The notes beneath the pieces were generated by a model. The model did no database searches. It had not been told where the DNA came from and saw only the letters and a program-made list of their open reading frames with translations. Below are positions 11,857 through 20,093 of a stretch of 64,000 nt of DNA, piece by piece. The position numbers and the translations under genes are program-made. This stretch comes from Streptomyces sp. APSN-46.1. GTDB taxonomy: Bacteria; Actinomycetota; Actinomycetes; Streptomycetales; Streptomycetaceae. Numbering within the stretch: the stretch's first letter is position 1; each line of letters starts with the position of its first letter. The stretch spans positions 124,001-188,000 of the forward strand of contig NZ_JALGRF010000003.1 of NCBI RefSeq assembly GCF_022815725.1, written 5' to 3'.

Positions 11857-12374
11857 CCAGTGTGACCACGCGGCAGCTCTCGTCCATGGGTCACGCAGCA
11901 GAGCAACGACTGGGCACGGAGACGGGAGCGGTGGCTCTCGGCCCGGCGGTCGACGCCGGAGGCCAGTCCGGCCAGGAAAGGGCCGGGCAGCCGGGTACCG
12001 ACCAGCTCGGGACGGTGCTCAGGCAACTGACGGGCGTCGGCGGCCGAGTACTGCCAGACCTCGGCGTGATAGCGGTTGGTGTACGACCGGACCGGGCGGA
12101 TGACCCCGGCGCGCGCCAACTGGTCGAAGCGGTGCCTGCTGATCCCCGCGAGCTCGGCGGCCTCTGCCGCGTGCACCATGCGCGTGAGCTCGGCGAGTTC
12201 ACCGGGGCTCGCACGCCACCGGGCCACCTCGCCCGCTCTGACGCACAGCTCATCTCCGCTCCAGCACGTACGGATCAGGCCCTGTTCGATCCCCAGAGTG
12301 AACTCGTCCCTCCACAGCGCGAGTTCTCGGCGTGCCGCTTCAAGCGTGAGGTGTTTCGCTTTCGTACCGGCCAT
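11766..12374 (-). CDS. HTH protein resembling DUF6397; likely 5' part of the adjacent helicase gene, separated by a frameshift
   Basis: 202 residues. Residues 1-150 form a coherent domain: EFTLGIEQGLIRTCW, AELAGISRHRFDQLARAGVI (HTH-like) and YTNRYHAEVWQYSAADARQL, similar to what I recall as DUF6397 of Streptomyces. After RAQSLL the frame degenerates (CCVTHGRELPRG). Switching to the helicase frame there gives LLRDPWTRAAAWSHWLRSAQ, which reads as a natural continuation. A single missing base near 11905-11915 would fuse this domain to the helicase, giving a protein of about 840 residues. The alternative is two overlapping genes. The ATG at 12374 is preceded by a GGGGGAGG box. Confidence 0.55.
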   Translation of the reverse strand: MAGTKAKHLTLEAARRELALWRDEFTLGIEQGLIRTCWSGDELCVRAGEVARWRASPGELAELTRMVHAAEAAELAGISRHRFDQLARAGVIRPVRSYTNRYHAEVWQYSAADARQLPEHRPELVGTRLPGPFLAGLASGVDRRAESHRSRLRAQSLLCCVTHGRELPRGHTGCVLRSRPSTGRRSARPRPPVSRGALPRRD

Positions 12375-12494
12375 GATGCCCCTCCCCCGTGATCACCGTG
12401 CTTCACACTGTGACAGGAGGGTCTGACAATCAGTAACCACCCCGTCACAGGGACGGGCCGCCCCATACGGAGAACCGACACCTCAGCCCCCGGG

Positions 12495-12567
12495 CCGCCG
12501 CCGAGGCCACCGCCAAGCTGGCCCCCTCCGGCGCAAGTCCGAGGAGGACAAGGCCCGCAAGGGCTGA
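12495..12567 (+). pseudogene. 3' remnant of a Lys/Ala-rich coding tail (second copy at about 26.15-26.30 kb)
   Basis: The stretch encodes AAEATAKLAP-like sequence, then degenerates and ends ...KARKG followed by TGACGGCCCCTCCGCTCACG. The same start (GCCGAGGCCACCGCCAAGCTGG) and end are present at 26155-26312. It marks a shared 3' end left beside each copy of the attachment repeat. Confidence 0.4.
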
Positions 12568-12610
12568 CGGCCCCTCCGCTCACGCAACGGATCTCGGCCC
12601 CCGGCCGCGT

Positions 12611-12721
12611 CACGCGCCAGCCGACCCCGGAAATAGCAAAAGCCCCAGGTCACGGCGAGTGAGTCCTGGGCTTCTACAGAGCCGCCTTCGGGATTCGAAC
12701 CCGAGACCTACGCATTACGAG
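12611..12721. repeat. Left attachment-site direct repeat containing the 3' 41 nt of tRNA-Thr(CGU)
   Basis: 111 bp nearly identical (one 1-nt indel) to 26352-26463. It contains the tRNA-Thr 3' half plus the downstream terminator hairpin, but not the 5' half, so no tRNA can be made here. Such a partial tRNA duplication is the classic att scar of tRNA-targeting integrases. It bounds a 13.7-kb island with the intact tRNA gene at the right. Confidence 0.85.
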
Positions 12722-13732
12722 GCCCCCACCAGATCATCCTGGCTGGTGCCGGGCCGTGCCACGGAATCCTGTTTCCCCAGGTCAGCGAGGTGCGGCCCGG
12801 TCCCCGCGTGCCGCCCAATCCACCCTGTGCCACCCCGTCCGCTCACGCACCGCTCACGGAGAGGCCCGGCCAACTCCCGCCGAACCCGCGCTACTCGCCT
12901 TCGGGGTACAGGGACAGGCGGATGCGGAAGGACGCACGCCCAGCTCCCCGTACGTGTCGGTCGGCAGGCCCCCCTCAACGACGAGCCGTGTACCGCGCAC
13001 GCCACCGGTCGCGCCGGGGCGCCGCATTTCTACGATGTCACCGTCGACGACGCCCGGACCTGAATCCGAAAGCTCGAAACGCACATGCCCGCCATCAACT
13101 CAAGCAGAAATCAGGACCACCCGAAAACCCAAACAGCCGCCAGCCCCCCGCCAACGACCCACTCATTACATCCACAGCAACATTCCGACAGTCACGCCAC
13201 GTCGAAATCGAACCGTCGACCGGAATTGAACCGGACCGAATATTCTTCCTTAAAGGGAAATTCGCCGCCTCTGGCTGGTGCGCACTCCGCCCGGCGCACC
13301 CCCGATCACCTCATTGAGATGAAGAACATCGACCCGGAACTTGCACACCCGGCACACTCCCTGGCCACGTTTTCCGCGCGACGACAAACCCATCAGAAAT
13401 CCACCGCCCTCGCCATCAGCCTCGGCAGCCTCTAGCGTGACGCCGCAACAGCGCGGGGTCCGATGACTACGGGCCCCGGCACGCTCGGTGAACCGTCGAA
13501 ACTCACGAGCCCGCCACACGTCGCAGACCTCGGAAAGACCGGCAGTCTACGCCTCGCCTCTGAGCTAGCATTCGAACGCGCGAACTAACGAGTTTCAGCC
13601 TGTGCGGCAAACTTATCGACCCAGAGACTGCGAGTCAACGAGTCGGACTTAGCGCCCATACAGACACCCCTGTACGTCATCTGCGGCATTTCTCGATAAA
13701 CCACGCGGAATGTCAATGAATCGAACTTTCAC
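12722..13732. other. Gene-poor 1-kb stretch inside the left island end
   Basis: The first 130 bp are a junction repeat (next entry). After it the sequence becomes noticeably richer in A and T than the neighbouring core. The only frame with some protein-like character is a short minus-strand one at 12854-13084 (starting MRFELSDSGPGVVDG), which stops within the junction repeat and may be a truncated gene. No integrase or excisionase is seen. Confidence 0.4.
12728..12849. repeat. Junction repeat, copy 1
   Basis: About 122 bp, roughly 80% identical by eye to 19870-19992, both ending GTGCCACCCCGTCCGCTCACGC. It abuts the att repeat directly. A weaker third copy is at about 21423-21511. Confidence 0.65.
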
Positions 13733-13762
13733 TTGCGCTCAGCCGATCTTTCGCCCTAGCGT
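13733..13762 (+). promoter_or_regulatory. Possible promoter of the sigma-DrmA-DrmB operon
   Basis: TTGCGC (13733-13738), an 18-nt spacer and TAGCGT (13757-13762) lie about 90 nt upstream of the sigma-factor ATG in an otherwise gene-free region. It is an imperfect match to the vegetative consensus and might be recognised by the operon's own sigma factor. Confidence 0.3.
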
Positions 13763-13848
13763 TTCTTTCACTGGATCTAAGGAGCGGGAAGCGGTATCGC
13801 TCGGGGTCCAGGCAACTCTTCTTTCGATCCAGGGGAGGCGTCTTCAGA

Positions 13849-15003
13849 ATGGAAGACGTGATCGAGGCCTGCGTCGAGGCGCTGGTGGAGGACAGCGAGC
13901 GCCTGGGCCGGCTTGAGCGCGCCCACATCGTTCAAGTGGCGAGCCGTCGGGGCATCGACCCGCAGCAGCTGGGACGCGTCTTCGCCGTACTGCGCGAGTA
14001 CGGGGTGCTGGGCGAGGAACCGGGCAGCAAGGGTGCGGCCCCGGGCGAGGCTGGGGATGCCAAACCGACAGCGCGCAATAGCCGCGACCAGTCCGAGGCT
14101 TATCCAGGTCGGATAGGCCGCCACCGCATCCTGACCGCCGAGGAGGAGGTGGCGCTGGGGCGACGCATCCAGATGGGGCTACAGGCGGCGGAGTCCGTAG
14201 CGGGCGGCGAGGTGTCGGGGGAACTGGCCGAGTTGGTGCGTGATGGTGAGGCGGCCCGCAGGTCGCTCGTCCGGCACAACGTCCGCCTGGCTATCGATAT
14301 CGCGAGACGGTACCTGCCGAGCGCGGGCGACCTGGAGCTTGACGACTTGATCCAGGACGGGGTTCTGGGGATCAACCGCGCGGCGGAGAAGTTCAACCCG
14401 ACGTTGGGCTACAAGTTCTCAACGTATGCAAGTTGGTGGGTCCGGCAATCGGTAACCCGGGCCATCGCAAACACCAGCTCCGCAGTGCGCCTGCCGGTGC
14501 ACATCCGCGACGACCTGCGGCGCGTGGAGCAGTACGCACGCCGTTTCGAGGAGCGCAACGGGTGCTCGGCCACGGTGGCGGAGTTGGCCGAGGGGCTGGG
14601 CGAGAAGCCCGAGGAAATTCGGGCGCTGTTGGACTACTCCGCCCCCGTCATCCACCTGGACGTCCCCGTGAGCGAGGAGGGCGGTGCCACTCTCGGTGAT
14701 CTGGTACTCGCCTCCAAGGCAGAACGGCCGGAGGACGAAACCATCCGACAGCTCCTGAGGGAGCAGATCCTCGGCACGATCAGCACCCTGCTCGCTGGCA
14801 CTGATCCGCGTCTGGCGCGTCTGCTGGAGGGCCGCTTCGGCCTGGACGGCGAAGAGCCCATGACGCTGGACGCGCTGGGCAAGGAGTTCGGCTGTACCCG
14901 CGAGCGGGTGCGGCAACTGGAGAAGAGGCTGTTCGAGCGGCTGCGGGAAAACCGCGGTCTCAGGCAGTTGACCGTGGAGTTCCTCGCGATGGAGGCAGCG
15001 TGA
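13849..15003 (+). CDS. RpoD-family (sigma-70 group 1/2-like) sigma factor, first gene of a DISARM-like operon
   Basis: 384 residues. The N-terminal about 60 residues (LERAHIVQVASRRGIDPQQL, VFAVLREYGVLG) resemble sigma region 1.1. A polar linker leads to region 1.2 (TAEEEVALGRRIQ), a full region 2 with DLIQDGVLGINRAAEKF and KFSTYASWWVRQSVTRAI, region 3, and region 4 with ALGKEFGCTRERVRQLEKRL. All core-binding and DNA-binding segments look intact, so it should be a working sigma factor rather than a relic. A GGGGAGG ribosome-binding site lies about 12 nt before the ATG. Its stop overlaps the GTG start of the helicase gene (GTGA), coupling the two. It could drive its own operon or respond to phage; this is inference. 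Sigma genes are not part of the DISARM classes I know. Confidence 0.9.
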   Translation: MEDVIEACVEALVEDSERLGRLERAHIVQVASRRGIDPQQLGRVFAVLREYGVLGEEPGSKGAAPGEAGDAKPTARNSRDQSEAYPGRIGRHRILTAEEEVALGRRIQMGLQAAESVAGGEVSGELAELVRDGEAARRSLVRHNVRLAIDIARRYLPSAGDLELDDLIQDGVLGINRAAEKFNPTLGYKFSTYASWWVRQSVTRAIANTSSAVRLPVHIRDDLRRVEQYARRFEERNGCSATVAELAEGLGEKPEEIRALLDYSAPVIHLDVPVSEEGGATLGDLVLASKAERPEDETIRQLLREQILGTISTLLAGTDPRLARLLEGRFGLDGEEPMTLDALGKEFGCTRERVRQLEKRLFERLRENRGLRQLTVEFLAMEAA

Positions 15004-18000
15004 CGCAGGACGTGGTGGAGGCTCAGAGCCGGTTCGTCTCCTGGCTCGACGGCCAAGTGGCCGCTGAGGGACGAGGCGACGGGGAGAGCGTTCTGGACGC
15101 GGATCCATCCGGGGTGTACTGGCTGGGGCGCCTGGCCCCCGAAAGCGAAGTGGCTGCGGTGCGCCGGGAGCGACGTATGGACCCGTGCGCCGTCGGCCTG
15201 CGAGTGCGACCCGAGCACTCGGGGCCCTGGACGCTGCGTGTTCGGGTGCGGGCACTGGCCTGGAATCGTGCGCGCGGGTCGGAGGAACGGGGCGAGAAAT
15301 GGGAGAAGACCGCTCCCATCGACACCGTGGTGTGCGTCGACGTCCCGGTTGGCGCTGCGGGGGCGGTGGCCTTCGGCGGACAGCAGATCGCCGACGCTCT
15401 GGACGCGGCGGGGGCAACGGGCTCGCGTGCGGAGGTGCGGGTGACCGACGAGTCCTGGCGCGGCGCCCCGGAGCTGGTGGTTGAGCTTGTCAACACCACA
15501 CCTGAGGGCCCGCGCCAGCGCGGCGAGCGGCACCTGTTCGAGGTAGAACTACGGGTTCTTGACCTACAGACCGTGCCCTTCCTCCTGGAGTCTCTGCCCG
15601 ACAGCTTCCGCTACGACCGTCGTATGCCGGCCATCGGCATCAACTGTGGTGTGGCGGTGCTGGGTCCATATGAGCTGGCTACCACCGACCGGGTGGTAGT
15701 CGACCGATGCCGGCCCGAATACGCCTTTGGGCTTACCGATGCGGCGGTGTTGCCCCTAACCTTCGAGCGCCTGGCCGAGGAGCCGGTGGTCACCTTGGCG
15801 CTGCTAGTGGAGGCTTACGAGGCTTGGGGGCGCGACCACTGGTCCTCGGAATCCTTGCGGCGTCGCTCCGTGGAGGGGCAGTGGAAGCCTGAGATGCTCA
15901 ATCAGGCTCAAGAGGCCGCTGCGGAGCACACCGCCGAACTGCAACGGTTGCGCGCCGGGGTGGCGGCCTTGGAGAAGGACGCCGATCTGTGCACGGCTTT
16001 CCAGCTGATGAACCGGGCCATGCGCAGCACGGCCCGTGGGCGCTACGAAGGTTGGCGGCCCTTCCAGATCGGCTTCGTGCTCTCGGTTCTGCCCTCGCTG
16101 GGGCGCGAAGGCGCGGACTGGCGCACGGTGGAGACCGTCTGGTTCGCCACCGGCGGTGGCAAGACCGAGACGTACCTGGGTCTGCTTGTGCTGGCCGCGT
16201 TCTACGACCGGCTGCGCGGCAAGCTGGCAGGCATCACCGCCTGGAGCCGATTCCCACTGCGGATGCTGTCCTTGCAGCAGACCCAGCGCTTCGCCGATGC
16301 CCTGGCTGCCGCCGAGCTGGTGCGCCGCGAGCACGCGATCGCAGGAGAGCCGATCTCCCTGGGATACTTCATCGGAGCCGGCGCCACCCCCAACGAGATC
16401 CCCACTGCGCCGACCGACCACAACCCGATCGACGTGGATGAACCCGGCATGGCGGAGCGGTTCCAGGTGCTCACAGTCTGCCCGTTTTGCGGGTCGGAAG
16501 AGATCCGGATGAAGTTCCACCGCGGCGATTGGACCCTGCGTCACCTGTGCGCGGCACCCCAGTGCCCCAGTGATGGGAAGCCGCTACCGGTGTACGTCGT
16601 CGACCAGGAGATCTACCGGTTCCTGCCCACTGTTGTTATCGGCACCCTGGACAAGGCCGCGCTGATCGCCATGCAGGGCGGCATGCGCGGCTTCGTCGAG
16701 GGGCCGGCGGGATGCTGCTCGCGCCCCGGTCATGGCTTCACTTACGCTAAGCGCGCCAAGCGACCCACCGGCTGTCTGGTCCCGGATTGCCCTGGTGAGA
16801 CGACCCCGTTGGCGGTCAAGGACCGTGCCCGTTTCGCCCCCTCCTTCCGGCTGCAAGATGAGCTACACCTTCTGCGTGACTCCCTGGGGGCGGTGGACTC
16901 CCACTACGAGTCGCTGCTCGATGCCCTGCAGCTAGAACTCACCGGCACCACGCCGAAGATCATCGCTTCGTCGGCGACCTTGACCGGCTTCGAACGTCAG
17001 GTGGACGTTCTGTACAACCGGCCCGGCAGGGTCTTCCCGGTCCCTGGCCCCTCCGCTCGCGAGTCCTTTTGGACCCGTGAGACCGACTGCCTCCTACGCA
17101 GGTTCGTCGCGGTGTGGCCGCGCGGGGTCACCCTGGAGTGGGTCTCGGACCGCACTACCACCATCCTGCAGCAGTCCGTACGCCGCCTGCTCGCGGAACC
17201 TGCAGTCGTGTGTACCCAGGCCGGCGTCGACCCCACCCACGTACCCATGCTGCTGGACCTGTACGGCACCCACGTCGTCTACGGCAACACTGTGCGCGAT
17301 GTCGAGGCCGCACGGCGCTCCCTCGGTACCCAGGTACCTGTTACCCCGCTCAACGCCGCCCAGCTCACCGGGCAGACCCCATTCGATGAGGTACGGGAGA
17401 CCCTCCGGCGCCTCCTGCGGCCAGAGACAGACTTCCTCGACCGGCTGCACGTCATCACCGCCTCATCGATGATCTCCCACGGTGTCGACGTCGATCGACT
17501 GAACGTCATGACCGTCCTCGGTGTACCGCTGACCACCGCCGAATTCATTCAGGCCACCGCTCGCGTCGGACGCGCCCACCCTGGCTTGGTCTACGTCATC
17601 CACAAGATCGGCCGTGAGCGGGATGCCGCCGTCTTCGCCCACTTCACGCCCTTCATCGAGCAGGGCGATCGTTTCGTGGAACCCATCCCCGTCACCCGAT
17701 CAAGCCGGCGCGTGCTGGAGCTAACCACCAGTGCGGCAATCGAAGCCCGCCGCCTGTTCGTCCACGAGCCGCGCTCCGCTGGGGGACGACTGACCACCGT
17801 GGACCTGCTGCGCAAGTACGCCTCACAGACCGGTTTGTCCGCCGTAGAGGAAGCGAGCGCCTGCGCGGCGGCCCTGGGCGTGGACGAACAACACCACTTG
17901 GCCTTCGCTGACGTGACCAGGCAGCTCGAAACCTATTTCATGCGTCTGGAGAACCCCGGCGACGGCGCCAAGTGGCCCAACCAGCTGCTCGCGCGCGCTC

Positions 18001-18053
18001 CCATGCGCTCCCTACGCGATGTCGAAGCCCAGATCCCCGTCAGCGATGACTGA
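15000..18053 (+). CDS. drmA: DrmA-like helicase (DISARM-type defence)
   Basis: 1017 residues, shorter than the roughly 1300 typical of DrmA. The N-terminal 300 residues are beta-rich and lack motifs I know. The helicase part has VWFATGGGKTETYLGL (Walker A, about 383), RFPLRMLSLQQTQRF (motif Ia), a zinc-knuckle-like CPFCGSEE insertion, RLQDELHLL (motif II variant, about 617), IIASSATL (III) and, in the second lobe, SSMISHGVDVDRLNVM and FIQATARVGRAHPG (VI, about 850). This RecA-like pair with a DELH box and embedded cysteines, followed by a DUF1998 gene, is the DrmA-DrmB arrangement. It starts with a GTG inside the sigma-factor stop. Expected to act on DNA together with the next gene product. 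Confidence 0.8.
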   Translation: MTQDVVEAQSRFVSWLDGQVAAEGRGDGESVLDADPSGVYWLGRLAPESEVAAVRRERRMDPCAVGLRVRPEHSGPWTLRVRVRALAWNRARGSEERGEKWEKTAPIDTVVCVDVPVGAAGAVAFGGQQIADALDAAGATGSRAEVRVTDESWRGAPELVVELVNTTPEGPRQRGERHLFEVELRVLDLQTVPFLLESLPDSFRYDRRMPAIGINCGVAVLGPYELATTDRVVVDRCRPEYAFGLTDAAVLPLTFERLAEEPVVTLALLVEAYEAWGRDHWSSESLRRRSVEGQWKPEMLNQAQEAAAEHTAELQRLRAGVAALEKDADLCTAFQLMNRAMRSTARGRYEGWRPFQIGFVLSVLPSLGREGADWRTVETVWFATGGGKTETYLGLLVLAAFYDRLRGKLAGITAWSRFPLRMLSLQQTQRFADALAAAELVRREHAIAGEPISLGYFIGAGATPNEIPTAPTDHNPIDVDEPGMAERFQVLTVCPFCGSEEIRMKFHRGDWTLRHLCAAPQCPSDGKPLPVYVVDQEIYRFLPTVVIGTLDKAALIAMQGGMRGFVEGPAGCCSRPGHGFTYAKRAKRPTGCLVPDCPGETTPLAVKDRARFAPSFRLQDELHLLRDSLGAVDSHYESLLDALQLELTGTTPKIIASSATLTGFERQVDVLYNRPGRVFPVPGPSARESFWTRETDCLLRRFVAVWPRGVTLEWVSDRTTTILQQSVRRLLAEPAVVCTQAGVDPTHVPMLLDLYGTHVVYGNTVRDVEAARRSLGTQVPVTPLNAAQLTGQTPFDEVRETLRRLLRPETDFLDRLHVITASSMISHGVDVDRLNVMTVLGVPLTTAEFIQATARVGRAHPGLVYVIHKIGRERDAAVFAHFTPFIEQGDRFVEPIPVTRSSRRVLELTTSAAIEARRLFVHEPRSAGGRLTTVDLLRKYASQTGLSAVEEASACAAALGVDEQHHLAFADVTRQLETYFMRLENPGDGAKWPNQLLARAPMRSLRDVEAQIPVSDD

Positions 18054-18076
18054 CCGAACAGGGAGAGAGCACAACA

Positions 18077-19831
18077 ATGAAGGACCAGCGCAGCGGATCC
18101 CAGATCCTCTACGGCTTCCTCCCCCAGCAGACCGCTGACCTCAAGGGCGGCATCTGGCGCACCACGGAGTGGAAAGACCCGCGCCCAGTCGATGTCGAAG
18201 ACGCAATCATTCGTAGCCGTCTTATCGCCGAGCTTAAGGGCTGGGTCGACCGCGGCCTGGATGCCACTGCCGTGAACTTCCTACGCTCAGGCGGCCCCAT
18301 TGAGGTCGTAGCGGTCAACCCCGAACGCGGCGTGCGCGTCGAGCGCTTCCCCCTGGTATGGGTATGCCGCACCTGCCGGCGCGTGGAGACCGGTGCAGCC
18401 AAGACCTGTCCATGCGGAAGCAGCCGCTGGCAACAGTTGCACTTCGTCGGCTTTCATGACTGCGGGCTACTCGAACAGCCCGTCATCCCCATGTGTCGCG
18501 AACACCATCAAGTCCGTATGCCTCACCAGTCGAGCATGGACGCCTCGCGCATCCGCTTCGAGTGCCCGGTGTGCCAGAAAGAGATCCAGAAGGGCTTCGG
18601 ATGGCGCAAGTGCCCCTGCGGGCGCCGTTACTCCGACGCCAAGAATGGCGAATACCTGCGCTACAACGTCCACCGCTCAGCTAGCGTCTACACCCCCCAG
18701 ACCTTCACCCAGATCAACCCCGCCAGCCGCGCGGCGATGCGCCGTATTACCGAGTCCGGCGGCCCACGTCGCGCCCTGACCTGGGCCCTCGGCGGCTTCG
18801 AGGACTCCGAACCTGGCACCGGCCGTCAGACAGAGACATCCCTGGTAGACCAGCTCGTCGCTTCCGGCCTGACTCGCTCGGTAGCCGAGAAGATGGCCGC
18901 TGTGGCTGGCGACGCGGGGGAACTGGGCACCGAGGAAGACCTTGGCGCGCTCGCCAATGCCGCCGACCCCCAGATCGAGGCCGCCGAACGTGAAGCCGTC
19001 GACGTCGCCTTGGCTGCCACCGAGAAGGGCTCTCGCCAGCGTGTGGCTGACCTCATCACACCCACCTCCCCACCTGCGGCCCTGACCCGCTACGAGGTCG
19101 ACTATCCCGCCGCCCTACGGCGAGCAGGACTGGCTGGAGTCGATCTATTCACTGACTTCCCCGTCCTCAAGGCCGTCTATGGGTACACCCGAGGCGGCGG
19201 CGAACCCGGCAACTCCCGCCTTAGCCTGTTCACCGGCAAGATCGGACGCCGTGTCTACGCCGACCTGCGCTCCACCGAGGCTCTCTTCTTCCGCCTCGAC
19301 CCCTTGCTGGTCCTCGCCGCCCTGCGCCAGCGCGGCCACGTGCTACCGCCCGCCGCCGACGCGCGGGCCGCCCGCGCCATCCTCGCCGCCCACGTCACCC
19401 CGCCCTCCCGCTTCAGCGACCCGGAGGACGCGGCGCCCCCCGGCCGCGATCTGCTCACTCTCATCCACTCCTACGCCCACCGTGCCGTCCGTCAACTCGC
19501 TGTCTTCGCCGGCGTCGACCGCGAAGGCCTGGGCGAATACCTCATCCCCCGGCACAGCGGCTTCTTCATCTTCGCCGCCAGCCGCGGCGACTTCGTCCTC
19601 GGCGGCTTGCAAGCCGTCTTCGAGAACGACCTCCACATCCTGCTCAACACCATCGCTGGCGCCGAGTCCCGGTGCGCCATGGACCCCGCCTGCGCGCGTA
19701 ACGGGGGCGCCTGCCCCGCCTGTCTGCACTTGGGCGAACCCGCCTGCGATCACTTCAACCGCTACCTGGACCGCACTGCCCTTTTCGGTCCCGACGGCTT
19801 CCTCGCCGCCTCCGCCTGTCACGCGCCGTAA
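18077..19831 (+). CDS. drmB: DrmB-like DUF1998 protein
   Basis: 584 residues. Two zinc-ribbon-like cysteine clusters lie at about 97-115 (CRTCRRVETGAAKTCPCG) and 162-185 (CPVCQKEIQ...KCPCGRRY). A Glu/Ala-rich helical middle follows, then a C-terminal DUF1998 domain (about 440-575) with LLTLIHSYAHRAVRQLAV, FVLGGLQAVFENDLHIL, and the cysteines of CAMDPAC...CPACLHLGEPAC, ending FNRYLDRTALFG. DUF1998 next to a DrmA helicase is diagnostic of the DISARM core, where DrmA and DrmB form a DNA-engaging complex. It sits 23 bp after drmA with a GGGAGAG box. No drmC (phospholipase D-like) gene follows; a junction repeat starts 38 bp after the stop. Confidence 0.8.
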   Translation: MKDQRSGSQILYGFLPQQTADLKGGIWRTTEWKDPRPVDVEDAIIRSRLIAELKGWVDRGLDATAVNFLRSGGPIEVVAVNPERGVRVERFPLVWVCRTCRRVETGAAKTCPCGSSRWQQLHFVGFHDCGLLEQPVIPMCREHHQVRMPHQSSMDASRIRFECPVCQKEIQKGFGWRKCPCGRRYSDAKNGEYLRYNVHRSASVYTPQTFTQINPASRAAMRRITESGGPRRALTWALGGFEDSEPGTGRQTETSLVDQLVASGLTRSVAEKMAAVAGDAGELGTEEDLGALANAADPQIEAAEREAVDVALAATEKGSRQRVADLITPTSPPAALTRYEVDYPAALRRAGLAGVDLFTDFPVLKAVYGYTRGGGEPGNSRLSLFTGKIGRRVYADLRSTEALFFRLDPLLVLAALRQRGHVLPPAADARAARAILAAHVTPPSRFSDPEDAAPPGRDLLTLIHSYAHRAVRQLAVFAGVDREGLGEYLIPRHSGFFIFAASRGDFVLGGLQAVFENDLHILLNTIAGAESRCAMDPACARNGGACPACLHLGEPACDHFNRYLDRTALFGPDGFLAASACHAP

Positions 19832-19869
19832 ACCCGAACACCTACACCCGGCACGCTGCCGACGAGGCG

Positions 19870-19992
19870 CCACCGGATCACCCCGGCCGGTGCCGGGCCG
19901 TGCCAGCAAATCCTGCTTTCCAAGGTCAGCCAGGTACAGCCCGGCCCCGCATGCCACCCAATCCACCCTGTGCCACCCCGTCCGCTCACGCA
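19870..19992. repeat. Junction repeat, copy 2
   Basis: About 123 bp matching 12728-12849, ending GTGCCACCCCGTCCGCTCACGC. Copies 1 and 2 bracket the sigma-drmA-drmB operon as if it were a discrete cassette. Confidence 0.65.
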
Positions 19993-20093
19993 AGACAGGC
20001 CAGCCAGCTGCCCACACCCCCGTCCCGGCCTTCTTGGCGCGACCACCTGTACGAGTCATTGCACCTGACCCGGTCCCGAGGTGAGCTGTTTTC

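Noticed and set aside
12673..12721. A second tRNA-Thr gene
   Set aside because: Only the 3' 41 nt are present; the D arm and 5' acceptor strand are missing, so it is an att scar.
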